This document shows, piece after piece, positions 6,479-13,677 of a stretch of 18,203 bases of DNA. The translations under genes were made by a program, and so were the position numbers. Positions within the stretch are counted from its first letter, which is position 1. Each line of letters begins with the position of its first letter. The stretch comes from CAZTAR01 sp043813895. Lineage in GTDB: Bacteria > Planctomycetota > Phycisphaerae > UBA1845 > UTPLA1. The stretch covers positions 1 through 18,203 of the forward strand of contig JBDRKQ010000052.1 in assembly GCA_043813895.1 (NCBI GenBank), written 5' to 3'. Under the pieces are notes generated by a model. That model saw nothing but the letters and a program-made list of their open reading frames with translations, made no database searches and was not told where the DNA came from.

Positions 6479-6497
6479 CGAGAACTACCCGACGAGG
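6478..6497 (-). repeat. Partial copy of the tRNA-Gln 3' end
   Basis: These 20 bp match the 3' end of the tRNA-Gln gene and its flank (5982-6001) at 18 of 20 positions, in the same orientation. The shared core GAACTACCCG includes most of the 3' acceptor strand. The copy lies on the 5' side of the intact tRNA, just past the dfr stop. A 5-bp stem like a T arm (CGACT / AGTCG) sits next to it, but no D or anticodon arm is recognisable. It could be a decayed tandem tRNA or a recombination scar. Confidence 0.45.
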
Positions 6498-6514
6498 CGA
6501 CTGCGAACGAGTCG

Positions 6515-7063
6515 TCAGACTCGCCGGTAAACCGTCGCACGCGGAAAGGCGCCGACGGTTCCCGACTGAGGAAGCCACTCGTCGGCTGACCACGCCGGGA
6601 AGTGGGCGTCGCCGGTGATGCCGTCCTGGTCAATGTGTGTGATGATCATCTCGTCGGCGATTGGCAACGCCAGTTCGTAGGTTTGCGCGCCGCCGATGAT
6701 GAAGGCCTTCTCCTCGTTCCTCCCGCGGCAGAGTTCCAGGGCTTCGTCCAGTGAGCAAACGATGTTGATTGACGATCGACGATCGACGATTGACGATTGG
6801 GAACCACGGCTTGAGGACTGGGAAACACGAGAGGGGGAACCGAGGGCAGCGGGAACGTAGTCCGGGTTCCTCGTGATGACGATGTTCCGTCGGTCCGGGA
6901 GCGGCTTGCCGATCGACTCGAAGGTCTTGCGCCCCATGACGACCGCGTGGCCCGTCGTCGTGCGTTTGAAGTGCCGCATGTCCTCGGGATCACGCCACGG
7001 AATCGCACCATCCCGGCCGATCACGCGGTCTCGTGTCATGGCGACGATGATGATGATCTTCAT
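6515..7063 (-). CDS. folA: Dihydrofolate reductase with repeat-derived internal insertion
   Basis: 182 residues; typical bacterial DHFR is about 155-165. Motifs: IIIVAMTRDRVIGRDGAIPW (3-23, with the Met20-type loop and active-site Trp), PEDMRHFKRTT (26-36, catalytic acid in the D/E-x-x-x-F context), VVMGRKTFESIGKPLPDRRNIVIT (41-64, NADPH and folate contacts), and FIIGGAQTYELALP (121-134, nucleotide-binding GG). Between the NPDYVP turn and VCSLDEALEL lies an extra stretch of about 27 residues (about 73-99), Ser/Arg-rich, encoded by a 7-bp tandem repeat and flanking sequence. Without it the length is about 155. The insertion falls in a surface loop after strand C, so activity is plausible. ATG 7063 matches the family start. 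It reduces dihydrofolate made by ThyA, whose gene lies just upstream. Confidence 0.92.
   Translation of the reverse strand: MKIIIIVAMTRDRVIGRDGAIPWRDPEDMRHFKRTTTGHAVVMGRKTFESIGKPLPDRRNIVITRNPDYVPAALGSPSRVSQSSSRGSQSSIVDRRSSINIVCSLDEALELCRGRNEEKAFIIGGAQTYELALPIADEMIITHIDQDGITGDAHFPAWSADEWLPQSGTVGAFPRATVYRRV
6771..6798. repeat. Heptanucleotide tandem repeat inside dfr
   Basis: Four consecutive 7-bp units, GACGATC, GACGATC, GACGATT, GACGATT, preceded by a partial unit GATT. The total of 28 bp is not a multiple of three, yet the DHFR frame continues on both sides, so flanking bases compensate. It encodes the Ser-Ile-Val-Asp-Arg-Arg-Ser-Ser-Ile part of the DHFR insertion. Related heptads lie after thyA and trpS. 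Confidence 0.8.
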
Positions 7064-7132
7064 GGTCTCGTCCGACACCCCCAAAACGCGGCCAGCAAAC
7101 ACTAACGGGAATGCAGAAAGCCTAAACAGTGT

Positions 7133-7209
7133 GGGTGCCACTGGCGGCTTGTTCGCCAGTGTGTCCTTCACTTGTGCGGGCACTGGCGGACAAGCCGCCA
7201 GTGGCACCC
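7133..7209. repeat. REPIN-like paired-hairpin element between thyA and dfr
   Basis: Two arms of 29 bp, inverted and matching at 28 of 29 positions, each headed by GGGTGCCAC and separated by 19 bp. Each arm is itself a hairpin: CACTGGCG / CGCCAGTG (7139-7146, 7154-7161) and CACTGGCGG / CCGCCAGTG (7181-7189, 7195-7203). The same design recurs near 16104-16195. It fills most of the 190-bp thyA-dfr gap. Confidence 0.85.
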
Positions 7210-7214
7210 GTGCG

Positions 7215-7251
7215 CGTCTATCGCAATTCCCTATTCGATATTCGCCATTCA
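7215..7251. repeat. Degenerate heptad repeat directly after thyA
   Basis: Read on the minus strand, five 7-bp units follow the thyA stop: GAATGGC, GAATATC, GAATAGG, GAATTGC, GATAGAC. They share a GAAT-rich core with the repeat after trpS and resemble the GAYGATY heptads inside dfr. Confidence 0.6.
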
Positions 7252-7253
7252 CG

Positions 7254-8120
7254 TCATACCGCCACCTTGAACCGGATCGACTCGTGGCACTCGTAGCCGA
7301 CCAGCTCGAAGTCGTCGAAGGTCAATTCGTCGAACGGTTTCTTGGCGATCCGCAGGGCGGGGAGCGGTTTGGGCTCTCTCTCGAGTTGCACCCTCAAGCC
7401 CTCGGCATGGTCGTGGTCGGCCATCTCGCTGCCGGGCTGGGCAACGTAAACGTGCGCATCGATGATGGTGTGCGCGAATCGCCCCAGCGCCAACCCGCAC
7501 TCCTGGGCGATGATGTGCGTCAAGGCGGCGTAGGCCGCCAGATTGAAGGGAATCCCGAGGGCGATGTCGCCGGATCGCTGGGTAAGGTGACAGTTCAGCT
7601 TCCCGTCGCCCACGTGGAAGGCGTACGTGTAGTGGCACGGCGGGAGCTTGCTGGTGATCGCGTTGCCCGGCTCCCACGCGGTGACGACGAGACGCCGGCT
7701 CGTCGGATCGTGCTTGATCGTGTCCACGACGTAGCGGATTTGATCGACCTCACGCACGCGCCAGCTTCCCTGCTCGTCCTTTGACGCGCTGGGGAAGTGC
7801 CGCCAGTAGTAGCCATAGGCGGTATCGAGATTGCCGTCTTCGTCGGCCCAGGCATCCCATATCTTGGTGTGTTGCCGCAGGTTTCGGATGTGGTTGTCGC
7901 CAGAGAGGTACCAGAGAAGCTCGTGCAGGACGGAGGGCCAGTGCATTCTCTTCGTGGTCAGTAGCGGGAAGCCTGCTGCGAGATCGACGTCGTAATGTGC
8001 GGCGAACAGGCTAATGGTGTCGACGCCGGTTCGCGAAGGCTTGCGCGTGCCTTCGGCCATGACTTTGCGAACAAGATCGAGATAGACCTGCACGGGATTC
8101 CGCTCCGTGGATGCGTGCAT
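7254..8120 (-). CDS. thyA: Thymidylate synthase (folate-dependent ThyA)
   Basis: 288 residues. Conserved blocks: SRTGVDT (phosphate-binding Arg), FPLLTTKRMHWPSVLHELLWYLSG (51-74), YGYYWRHF, SRRLVVTAWEP, the active-site LPPCHYTYAFHV (nucleophile C162), LTQRSGDIALGIPFNLAAYA (179-198, dUMP-binding QRS and Asn), HVYVAQ and LVGYECHESIRFKVAV at the C-terminus. It converts dUMP to dTMP with methylene-THF, yielding DHF for the neighbouring DHFR. Start choice is uncertain: ATG 8120 has no ribosome-binding site in range, whereas GTG 8093 has GGAG 9 nt upstream and would give MQVYLDLVRKVM, aligning with E. coli ThyA. The longest form is given. Confidence 0.96.
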   Translation of the reverse strand: MHASTERNPVQVYLDLVRKVMAEGTRKPSRTGVDTISLFAAHYDVDLAAGFPLLTTKRMHWPSVLHELLWYLSGDNHIRNLRQHTKIWDAWADEDGNLDTAYGYYWRHFPSASKDEQGSWRVREVDQIRYVVDTIKHDPTSRRLVVTAWEPGNAITSKLPPCHYTYAFHVGDGKLNCHLTQRSGDIALGIPFNLAAYAALTHIIAQECGLALGRFAHTIIDAHVYVAQPGSEMADHDHAEGLRVQLEREPKPLPALRIAKKPFDELTFDDFELVGYECHESIRFKVAV

Positions 8121-8155
8121 GAGTTCGCGCCGCGACCGCAGATCCTCCGCGCGGG

Positions 8156-8184
8156 AGTGTAGGGCCGCGGCGAGGCCGTGGCAA
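8156..8184 (-). promoter_or_regulatory. Sigma70-like promoter of thyA-dfr
   Basis: Minus strand -35 TTGCCA (8184-8179), 17-bp spacer, -10 TACACT (8161-8156). Predicted start is about 8149, some 30 nt before ATG 8120 and 56 nt before the alternative GTG 8093. Confidence 0.55.
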
Positions 8185-8237
8185 CGATGTTCCCAGATGA
8201 TGCGTGGTGTCGGTCGCAGTTGCCTGCGCCGGCGGCG

Positions 8238-9701
8238 TCAGTGCTTCGCGCGGGAGGCGAGTGCGAGCGAGGCTGCCGCGAGGGCCGACTGGACGACGAG
8301 ACCGGAGATCAGCGGAGCCTCAACCGCCTTGAAGGCAACGATCCACGCGCCGACGGGTGAGCAGGCAAACAACATGGAGGCCGGTTCTTCACCCGGCCTG
8401 TCCAGACCGAACGCGATCGCCAGGTCCATCAGGGCTGGGACGAACCAAGCCAGCACGACGTAGCCGACAACGATCCAAAGAGCCTTCTCGGTAATGGCGT
8501 AGGTGAAGCGGAGGAGCCCAGACAGGGTAACCAGAGCGAGCAGGCAAGAGACACTTGCCCAGGCAAAGCCGTGGAGAACGTCCCTCTGGTCAAGCCCGGG
8601 CCAAGCGTTACCGAGGTGAACTGGAACAACGGCAAACATGATCGAGAAGATGATGAGGGTGGCGGCAACCGGCGCCAGCAGGAATGACCGTGGCTTGCGT
8701 CCGGGGTAATCGGGCTCTTTGGCTTTGCGCTTGGCCCAGCGCGCGGCGGCCTTGGCGGCGCTGGCCACAGGCACAAAGGCGATGAGTGCCAGGGCCGTAA
8801 GCGAAGCGAGAGTCTGCGCCGCCTTGTCCTGCCATATTGTGCTCATCGAGCCCCAGAAGGATGCGGGGGAAAAGGCAAGGCCCACACCGGCGATGACGGC
8901 GCACAGGGCGAGCAGGGCTTGGGCGAGAACGGGATCGAACGCCTGGACATCGTCGCGCGCATACTTCCGGGAGGCGGCGATGAAAAACGTGAGCGCAAAC
9001 GCGAGCTGGGCCACCATAGCGATGAAGACGTAGGGGCCTAAGTCGCCGATCGCCGTGCCCCCGATGAGAGAGGGCGCCACACCGGCTGCGCCCGTCAGAA
9101 TCGCCAGGCCGGGCACAATCCAGGCCACGCCGGATCGGCTCGCAAGCGCGAGCAGGATGACAATGCCGACGACGGACACGTTGCCCTTGGTGCTCAAGGC
9201 TGTCAGTATCGCGAAGGTCCAGCACATCGCGGCCGCACAGAGGAGGAACAGCAGCGCTGCCGTCGGCGCGATGGGCGGCACGAGAGGGCCTGCGAGAATC
9301 GCCAGCACGGTGCAGATGAGCCAGTTGACGAGCGTGAGGATCAAGACCTGGGCCGTCGGCCCGGTGAGATAGCCGATGACGGCAGTGTAGCCGCTCATGG
9401 CGGTCACACGATGAGACGTAATCATGTCCGTGGTGAAGTCTCGATGGATCGCCTTCTTGATCGCGGCACAACCACCAATGAGCAGGATGATGGCTTGAAT
9501 CGTGGTCATGACGGCAAGCGCGCCGCCGGCAAAGGAATCGAGTTGCACACTATCAATGCGCAACATGCGATAGATGAGGATATGAAAAAACAGGATGGCG
9601 CCCGCGTACACGCCGGTGATCGAGAAGAGTCGCATCCAGCCGCCGATGAGCCTGGCCTGCACCCAACCGATCGGATTCGCGATAAAAGGCGTAGCGCTCA
9701 T
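8238..9701 (-). CDS. ABC transporter permease-like multispanning membrane protein
   Basis: 487 residues, extremely hydrophobic, with roughly 12-13 predicted membrane segments (for example around residues 27-49, 64-82, 110-135, 140-165 and onward to the C-terminus) and a short basic cytoplasmic stretch near the middle (RWAKRKAKEPDYPGRKPRSF). No specific family signature was recognised. It follows the ABC ATPase gene with the ATG 2 nt after that gene's stop, so the two surely form one exporter. ATG 9701 is chosen, with AGGTGG about 8 nt upstream; a TTG two codons earlier is the only alternative. The pair resembles ABC-2 type exporters with a CcmA-like ATPase, but substrate cannot be inferred and no auxiliary gene is adjacent. 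Confidence 0.8.
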   Translation of the reverse strand: MSATPFIANPIGWVQARLIGGWMRLFSITGVYAGAILFFHILIYRMLRIDSVQLDSFAGGALAVMTTIQAIILLIGGCAAIKKAIHRDFTTDMITSHRVTAMSGYTAVIGYLTGPTAQVLILTLVNWLICTVLAILAGPLVPPIAPTAALLFLLCAAAMCWTFAILTALSTKGNVSVVGIVILLALASRSGVAWIVPGLAILTGAAGVAPSLIGGTAIGDLGPYVFIAMVAQLAFALTFFIAASRKYARDDVQAFDPVLAQALLALCAVIAGVGLAFSPASFWGSMSTIWQDKAAQTLASLTALALIAFVPVASAAKAAARWAKRKAKEPDYPGRKPRSFLLAPVAATLIIFSIMFAVVPVHLGNAWPGLDQRDVLHGFAWASVSCLLALVTLSGLLRFTYAITEKALWIVVGYVVLAWFVPALMDLAIAFGLDRPGEEPASMLFACSPVGAWIVAFKAVEAPLISGLVVQSALAAASLALASRAKH

Positions 9702-9703
9702 CG

Positions 9704-10642
9704 TCAATCCACCTGTTTGATCCCTGTGCGCAGGTAAGCCTGTTCGAGGTCGTGGGCGGCCGGCCCGAAGTCGGCGATAGGCAAACCTCGGTGGATCAGC
9801 GTTCGTAGCAAATCGGCGGCGGCCTGGGCGTCATGCTCGAATTCAAACGATATCTTGCGGCCGTGGACCTCTACCTGCGTCAGCGTGGGAATCTCCTCAA
9901 GAATCCGCTTCGTTCCAGGCAAGGGCACCGCTAACGTGACGTCATAACGGCACCGGTTGTCGTCCTTCCCGGCGACGACCTGGGCGACCGTACCGTAGCG
10001 GATGATCTGTCCGGCCTGCATGATTGCGATATGGGTGCAGTATTCGTCAAGGTCGGCCAGGATATGAGAAGAAACGATGAGGGCCTTGCCCTGATCACGG
10101 AGGTTGCCGAGCAGCTTGCGAAACTGTGCACGCCCTGCGGGGTCCAGCCCCGCCGCTGGCTCGTCCAGCAGCACCAGCGTCGGGTTCGGCAGCAGCGTCC
10201 GCGCGATCGTCAGGCGCTGGCGCATCCCGCGGGAGAGCGACTTGATCTTCTTGTCGCGCCGATCCGCGAGCCAGAGTTGTTCGAGCCAGAAGTCGATTCG
10301 CTCGTCGGTCATGTCGCTCGAGATGCCGTAGGCGCGGCCGATGAAACGGAGGAAGTCCGCGACGGTGATCTCCTCGTAGATCGGCGGCGAGTCCGGCGCG
10401 AAGCCGATGCATGCCTTCGTCCGAGGGTCGCCTGGTTCGACCTCGTTGCCAAGCACCTTAACTGATCCTGCGGCACACGGCAGGAGCCCGGCGATGGCCT
10501 TGAGCGTGGTGGTCTTGCCCGCGCCGTTGGGCCCGATGAGGCCGAGCAGGTTGTCGGCCGAGAGCTGGAGCGACAGGTCCGGCACGGCGACAAACATCCC
10601 GTACTCGACCCGGAGATTCCTCGCTTCAAGCACGATCGACAT
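9704..10642 (-). CDS. ABC transporter ATP-binding protein (ABC-2/CcmA type)
   Basis: 312 residues. Walker A GPNGAGKT (37-44), signature LSRGMRQR (136-143), Walker B LVLLDEP (156-162) with D-loop GLDP, and H-loop His193 in VSSHILADLDE. The Q-loop position reads APDSPPIYEE, with Asp rather than Gln, in the manner of CcmA-like export ATPases. Residues beyond about 230 form a C-terminal accessory domain of the ABC-2 type (PLPGTKRILEEIPTLTQVEVHGRKISFEFEHD). It energises the membrane protein encoded immediately downstream. ATG 10642 is selected because the family N-terminus (SIVLEARNLRVEYG) begins there; the open frame extends upstream only through promoter sequence. The ribosome-binding site is weak. 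Confidence 0.93.
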   Translation of the reverse strand: MSIVLEARNLRVEYGMFVAVPDLSLQLSADNLLGLIGPNGAGKTTTLKAIAGLLPCAAGSVKVLGNEVEPGDPRTKACIGFAPDSPPIYEEITVADFLRFIGRAYGISSDMTDERIDFWLEQLWLADRRDKKIKSLSRGMRQRLTIARTLLPNPTLVLLDEPAAGLDPAGRAQFRKLLGNLRDQGKALIVSSHILADLDEYCTHIAIMQAGQIIRYGTVAQVVAGKDDNRCRYDVTLAVPLPGTKRILEEIPTLTQVEVHGRKISFEFEHDAQAAADLLRTLIHRGLPIADFGPAAHDLEQAYLRTGIKQVD

Positions 10643-10750
10643 AGACTGTGTGCCCCGTCGGCGAACGGTAGGCGCGCTTCGGCACGCGGCGGTTTGCAGA
10701 CGTCGGCGGGATGATCCGCAGGCGCCTGGTCCCGCGCGGCGATGCGACAT

Positions 10751-10780
10751 AGTATAGGACGAAACATGCCCGGACAACAA
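10751..10780 (-). promoter_or_regulatory. Promoter candidate for the ABC transporter operon
   Basis: Minus strand -35 TTGTTG (10780-10775), 18-bp spacer, -10 TATACT (10756-10751; five of six consensus bases). Start would be near 10744, giving a leader of about 100 nt before ATG 10642. Together with the hairpin at 10844-10878 this accounts for the 309-bp gap between genes; nothing else is seen in it. Confidence 0.45.
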
Positions 10781-10843
10781 GCCGGCCCACTGAGACCGGA
10801 TGGGACCTCGCAGTCGTCGTCGCGGACGCACTAGGCATGGAAA

Positions 10844-10878
10844 CGGCTCGCGAGCGACAGGACATCACTCGCGAGCCG
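10844..10878 (-). terminator. Terminator-like hairpin after the small secreted-protein gene
   Basis: CGGCTCGCGAG (10844-10854) and CTCGCGAGCCG (10868-10878) form a perfect 11-bp stem with a 13-nt loop, about 75 nt past the stop of the gene at 10952. On the minus strand only GTTTCC follows, so the T-run is poor. It separates the secreted-protein pair from the ABC promoter; a termination role is inferred. Confidence 0.45.
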
Positions 10879-10951
10879 GTCATGTCTCCGATGGTGTCAG
10901 CGGCCGACCGAGTTGCGACCCGCCGCCGAATAAGACCTCGGCATCGATCGG

Positions 10952-11290
10952 CTAGTTTCCGCCGCCGCCGCCTACTCCGCCGCCCTCATCATCCTCAGGA
11001 TCCACAGGTGCGTCGCCGCCGGGGTAGCCAGCATCCGGGTCGACATCATAGAGATCGCCGTCGCCACAGCCCAGCGGGATGGTGCAGGATGGATCGGAGT
11101 AGTAGTCCGGCGTTTCCAGCATGGGGTAGAACAGGTTCAACTGGTCAATCGGCGTGCACCAGGGGAAGACCGTACCGCAGAGGGGGGCGGACGCGACCGT
11201 GTTGATACAACTTCCCCCCAGCAGCGTCCCACCCGCAAGTACCAAGGTCATGCTCAGCAATGTTCTCTGAATAGTTTTGTGTCGTTGCAT
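10952..11290 (-). CDS. Small secreted, lipoprotein-like protein with Gly5-Asn tail (1)
   Basis: 112 residues, function not recognised. A basic start (MQRHKTIQR) and hydrophobic stretch lead to LLGGSC with Cys28, a loose lipobox. The mature part is Cys-rich (further Cys in PLCGTVFPWCTP, DPSCTIPLGCGDGD) with aromatic and Asp-rich text (LNLFYPMLETPDYYSD). It ends in an acidic linker and a Gly-rich tail terminating GGGGGN. ATG 11290 is preferred over a GTG three codons earlier because AAGG lies about 8 nt upstream. The gene lies 126 nt downstream of a second small gene with Cys at the same position (28) and the same last six residues, so they are probably paralogues or share a C-terminal signal. 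Extracytoplasmic location is inferred. Confidence 0.7.
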   Translation of the reverse strand: MQRHKTIQRTLLSMTLVLAGGTLLGGSCINTVASAPLCGTVFPWCTPIDQLNLFYPMLETPDYYSDPSCTIPLGCGDGDLYDVDPDAGYPGGDAPVDPEDDEGGGVGGGGGN

Positions 11291-11416
11291 TTGTCGCACC
11301 TTCCAGAACTAGATGGAGACGTCTTCGCGTCCAGCCTCCTGCGAGGTCAGTGCCTCTTGAAACTCGATCACACCCGCCTCGGCCACAAACTCACAGCGTC
11401 GAGCCGTATGCCGCGA

Positions 11417-11776
11417 CTAGTTGCCGCCACCTCCACCGGTGTCGCCGCCGCCAGTGTCACCGCCCGTACCACCGGTGCCGCTCGGCGGGGTGCCCACGAT
11501 GTTGGTGACGGGGCAGTCGAAGATCATGTCATCACCCGTGTAATAGACCTCGCCGGTGATTGGAATGCCGTCTTCGGTCACGTACTGAACGTTCGGTCTC
11601 CCGCATGGCGAGAGCAGGCCGGCGAATTGTTCGTTCTCATCCAACAAGGTGCTGAAATCAAAAGCGGCCAGCCCGAAGTTCCCGAGCATCGCGCAGGCTG
11701 GGCCCACCTGCATAACGATCGCGCCCGTCATCAAGAGCGCGGCTACGGTGGCAGCACGTCGTCGTCTTTTCGCCAT
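11417..11776 (-). CDS. Small secreted, lipoprotein-like protein with Gly5-Asn tail (2)
   Basis: 119 residues, function not recognised. The N-terminus MAKRRRRAATVAALLMTGAIVM is a clear Sec-type signal; it is followed by VGPAC with Cys28, so either a relaxed lipobox or signal peptidase I cleavage after ACA. The mature region has few cysteines (SPCGRPNVQYV, IFDCPVTN) and a short beta-rich segment (EDGIPITGEVYYTGDDMIFD). The last 25 residues are Gly/Thr repeats ending DTGGGGGN, like the neighbouring gene downstream. A good promoter lies about 80 nt upstream. The two are likely transcribed together. Confidence 0.72.
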   Translation of the reverse strand: MAKRRRRAATVAALLMTGAIVMQVGPACAMLGNFGLAAFDFSTLLDENEQFAGLLSPCGRPNVQYVTEDGIPITGEVYYTGDDMIFDCPVTNIVGTPPSGTGGTGGDTGGGDTGGGGGN

Positions 11777-11865
11777 TCTCTATGACCCTCACAATCCCCA
11801 GGCGGGTTTGGCAGGTATGATGCTTCTCTGCGCAAGTCACCCTGGTCGGGCTTGCGTTCATTCAT

Positions 11866-11894
11866 ATAGTATCCGAGTGCTTGGCGTCTTTCAA
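11866..11894 (-). promoter_or_regulatory. Promoter of the small secreted-protein pair
   Basis: Minus strand -35 TTGAAA (11894-11889), 17-bp spacer, -10 TACTAT (11871-11866). Predicted start near 11859, leaving a leader of about 83 nt before ATG 11776. The 327-bp gap 11777-12103 holds this promoter and the mtnA terminator; nothing else is seen. Confidence 0.6.
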
Positions 11895-12032
11895 GGGGGG
11901 CACGCGCCTCGGGAGGCTGGTGAACCGGCCCGTCTCCGTGCTTCAACGTAGGGTCCGGGAAGGTCCCCTCCACCGCCGCCCTTTTGCGTCTCCAGCGGGA
12001 TTGGGGCGGACCGAAACAGGCCTCGGAGCCCG

Positions 12033-12074
12033 AAAAAAAAGACATTCCCGACCGGAATCGAATCGACCCCGGTC
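12033..12074 (-). terminator. Terminator candidate after mtnA
   Basis: On the minus strand GACCGG (12074-12069) and CCGGTC (12055-12050) form a 6-bp stem about 30 nt past the mtnA stop. Nine bases later comes a run of eight T (12040-12033). The stem-to-T distance is longer than in classical intrinsic terminators, but the T8 run is the only one of that length noted here, and it lies exactly between two transcription units. Confidence 0.5.
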
Positions 12075-12103
12075 ACGTCGGCCCGAGTGGCGGGCGCTCC
12101 GTT

Positions 12104-13207
12104 CTACGTCCGGCATCGGTTGCGGGGGCCCACACCCTGCGCCCGCAATGCCTCGCCGACGTTCTCTGCCGTAACGGGGCTGATGAGTCCCTTCTCCGTA
12201 ATGATGCCGGTTATCAGTCGGGCCGGCGTCACGTCAAAGGCAGGGCAATAGCATTGAACGTCGGGCGGAGCTACTTGCCGGCCCAAAACGCGGCGGATTT
12301 CGTCCGCGTCACGGTGCTCGATCGGAATCTCCGAGCCGTCCTTGATCGCCATGTCGAACGTCGAACTCGGAGCGGCGACATAGAAGGGAATGTCGTGGGC
12401 GGCGGCCAGCACCGCCACGCCATACGTGCCGATCTTGTTGGCGGCGTCGCCGTTGCCCGCGATTCGGTCGGCGCCGGTAATCACGAGGTTCACCTTGCGC
12501 TCCGCCATCAACACCGCCGCCATGTTGTCACAGATGAGGGTGACGTCGATGCCGGCTCGGTCGAGTTCCCACACAGTGAGCCGTGCGCCCTGCAAGAGCG
12601 GCCTGGTCTCGTCCGCGAAGACCTTGAAGCTCCGCCCACGGGCGTGCGCCGCGTACATGACCGCCAGAGCCGTTCCGTATTCGCTCGTGGCCAGCGCGCC
12701 CGCATTGCAGTGTGTCAGCACGCCGGCGCCCGGCTCGATCAGGTGCTGCCCAGCCTCGCCGATTGCCCTGCACATCGCCGCGTCTTCGTCGCGGATCGTG
12801 TGTGCCTCCGCCAACAGCGCATCGCGAACCTCTGCCCAACTGTGCCGCCGAAGCGTCTCCGCCCGTCTTCGCATCCGTTGAATGGCCCAGAATAGATTGA
12901 CCGCCGTGGGCCGGCTGCTCGCCAGATGGTCACAAACCTCCTCCAGGAGTTCGGGCCAGGTGCGATCCGTCGCTTCGAACTCGTTCAGTCCGACAATCAC
13001 ACCGTAAGCCGCCGCCACGCCGATCGCAGGTGCGCCACGGACCTGCAAACGCTTGATCGCATCCCAGACCGATTGCACGGTCGCGCACGTGATCGTCGTC
13101 ATTTCGCCCGGCAGGAGGGTCTGGTCGATCATCTCGAGAACCCCGTGCGGACGGGCCTCGGCGTTCCACCAGACCGGTCGCAGCGGCGTCTTGGTTGCGT
13201 CTGCCAT
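12104..13207 (-). CDS. mtnA: S-methyl-5-thioribose-1-phosphate isomerase
   Basis: 367 residues, full length for MtnA (eIF2B-like family). Motifs: QVRGAPAIGVAAAYG (55-69), RPTAVNLFWAI (99-109), VLTHCNAGALAT with catalytic Cys167, FADETRPLLQGARLT (197-211), and VITGADRIAGNGDAANKIGT with catalytic Asp247. It isomerises methylthioribose-1-P to methylthioribulose-1-P in methionine salvage. ATG 13207 is chosen, with GAGGAG about 11 nt upstream overlapping the end of ridA; a TTG at 13216 is unlikely. It begins 5 nt after the ridA stop. No other methionine-salvage gene is in the window. The conserved active site argues for true MtnA rather than a regulatory eIF2B paralogue. Confidence 0.96.
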   Translation of the reverse strand: MADATKTPLRPVWWNAEARPHGVLEMIDQTLLPGEMTTITCATVQSVWDAIKRLQVRGAPAIGVAAAYGVIVGLNEFEATDRTWPELLEEVCDHLASSRPTAVNLFWAIQRMRRRAETLRRHSWAEVRDALLAEAHTIRDEDAAMCRAIGEAGQHLIEPGAGVLTHCNAGALATSEYGTALAVMYAAHARGRSFKVFADETRPLLQGARLTVWELDRAGIDVTLICDNMAAVLMAERKVNLVITGADRIAGNGDAANKIGTYGVAVLAAAHDIPFYVAAPSSTFDMAIKDGSEIPIEHRDADEIRRVLGRQVAPPDVQCYCPAFDVTPARLITGIITEKGLISPVTAENVGEALRAQGVGPRNRCRT

Positions 13208-13212
13208 CGTCG

Positions 13213-13677
13213 TCAATCTCCTCGGGTCTCGGCCATGAGTTCAACCTCCACCGCGGTGTTTAGCGGTAACTCGTTGACGCCCACGGCCGCCCGAACGTGC
13301 TTGCCCGATTCACCGAAGATCTCGACCATCAGGTCGCTGGCGCCGTTGGCAACCTTGGGCTGTTCGGTGAAGCCCGGAGCGCTATTCACGAAGACCGCCA
13401 GGCGGACGATCCGGGCAATGCAATCGATGCCCCCAGCCGTGTCCGCGGCGATCGCCAACGCATTGAGCCCGGCCAGCCGTGCCGCTTCGACAGCAGCCTC
13501 GATCGATACGTCCGCACCAACCTTGCCGGCAGTCGTCAACTTGCCGCTCACGATCGGAAGCTGCCCGCTCACGAGCACCAGGTTGCCGGTGCGGATGCCG
13601 GGGATGTAGGAACCGACCGGCGGCGTGACGGGCGGCAGTGTGATGTTCAACTCGGCCAATCTCCGCGAGGGTATCAT
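13213..13677 (-). CDS. RidA/YjgF-family protein (probable enamine/imine deaminase)
   Basis: 154 residues. The fold signature is clear: YIPGIRTGNLVLVSGQLP (24-41) near the N-terminus, AARLAGLNALAIAADTAGG mid-protein, and GKHVRAAVGVNELPLNTAVEVELMAE at the end, where the Arg in VRAAVGV matches the Rid active-site arginine. Canonical RidA is about 128 residues; this longer form with VTPPVGSY at the front resembles the extended YjgF subgroup, so I do not assign RidA itself. Rid proteins hydrolyse reactive 2-aminoacrylate-type intermediates from PLP enzymes. The ATG overlaps the scpA stop by 4 nt (ATGA), and mtnA follows 5 nt later, so it is translationally coupled in this operon. Confidence 0.9.
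   Translation of the reverse strand: MIPSRRLAELNITLPPVTPPVGSYIPGIRTGNLVLVSGQLPIVSGKLTTAGKVGADVSIEAAVEAARLAGLNALAIAADTAGGIDCIARIVRLAVFVNSAPGFTEQPKVANGASDLMVEIFGESGKHVRAAVGVNELPLNTAVEVELMAETRGD

Noticed and set aside
5982..6497. Integrative element bounded by attL/attR at tRNA-Gln
   Set aside because: The duplicate is on the 5' side of the tRNA, the interval is only about 480 bp, and no integrase or cargo gene is present.
12041..12080. tRNA-like T-arm sequence (TTCGATT loop) on the minus strand after mtnA
   Set aside because: The five bases on each side of the loop do not pair as a T stem and no acceptor, D or anticodon arms can be folded; a terminator hairpin plus T8 run explains it better.
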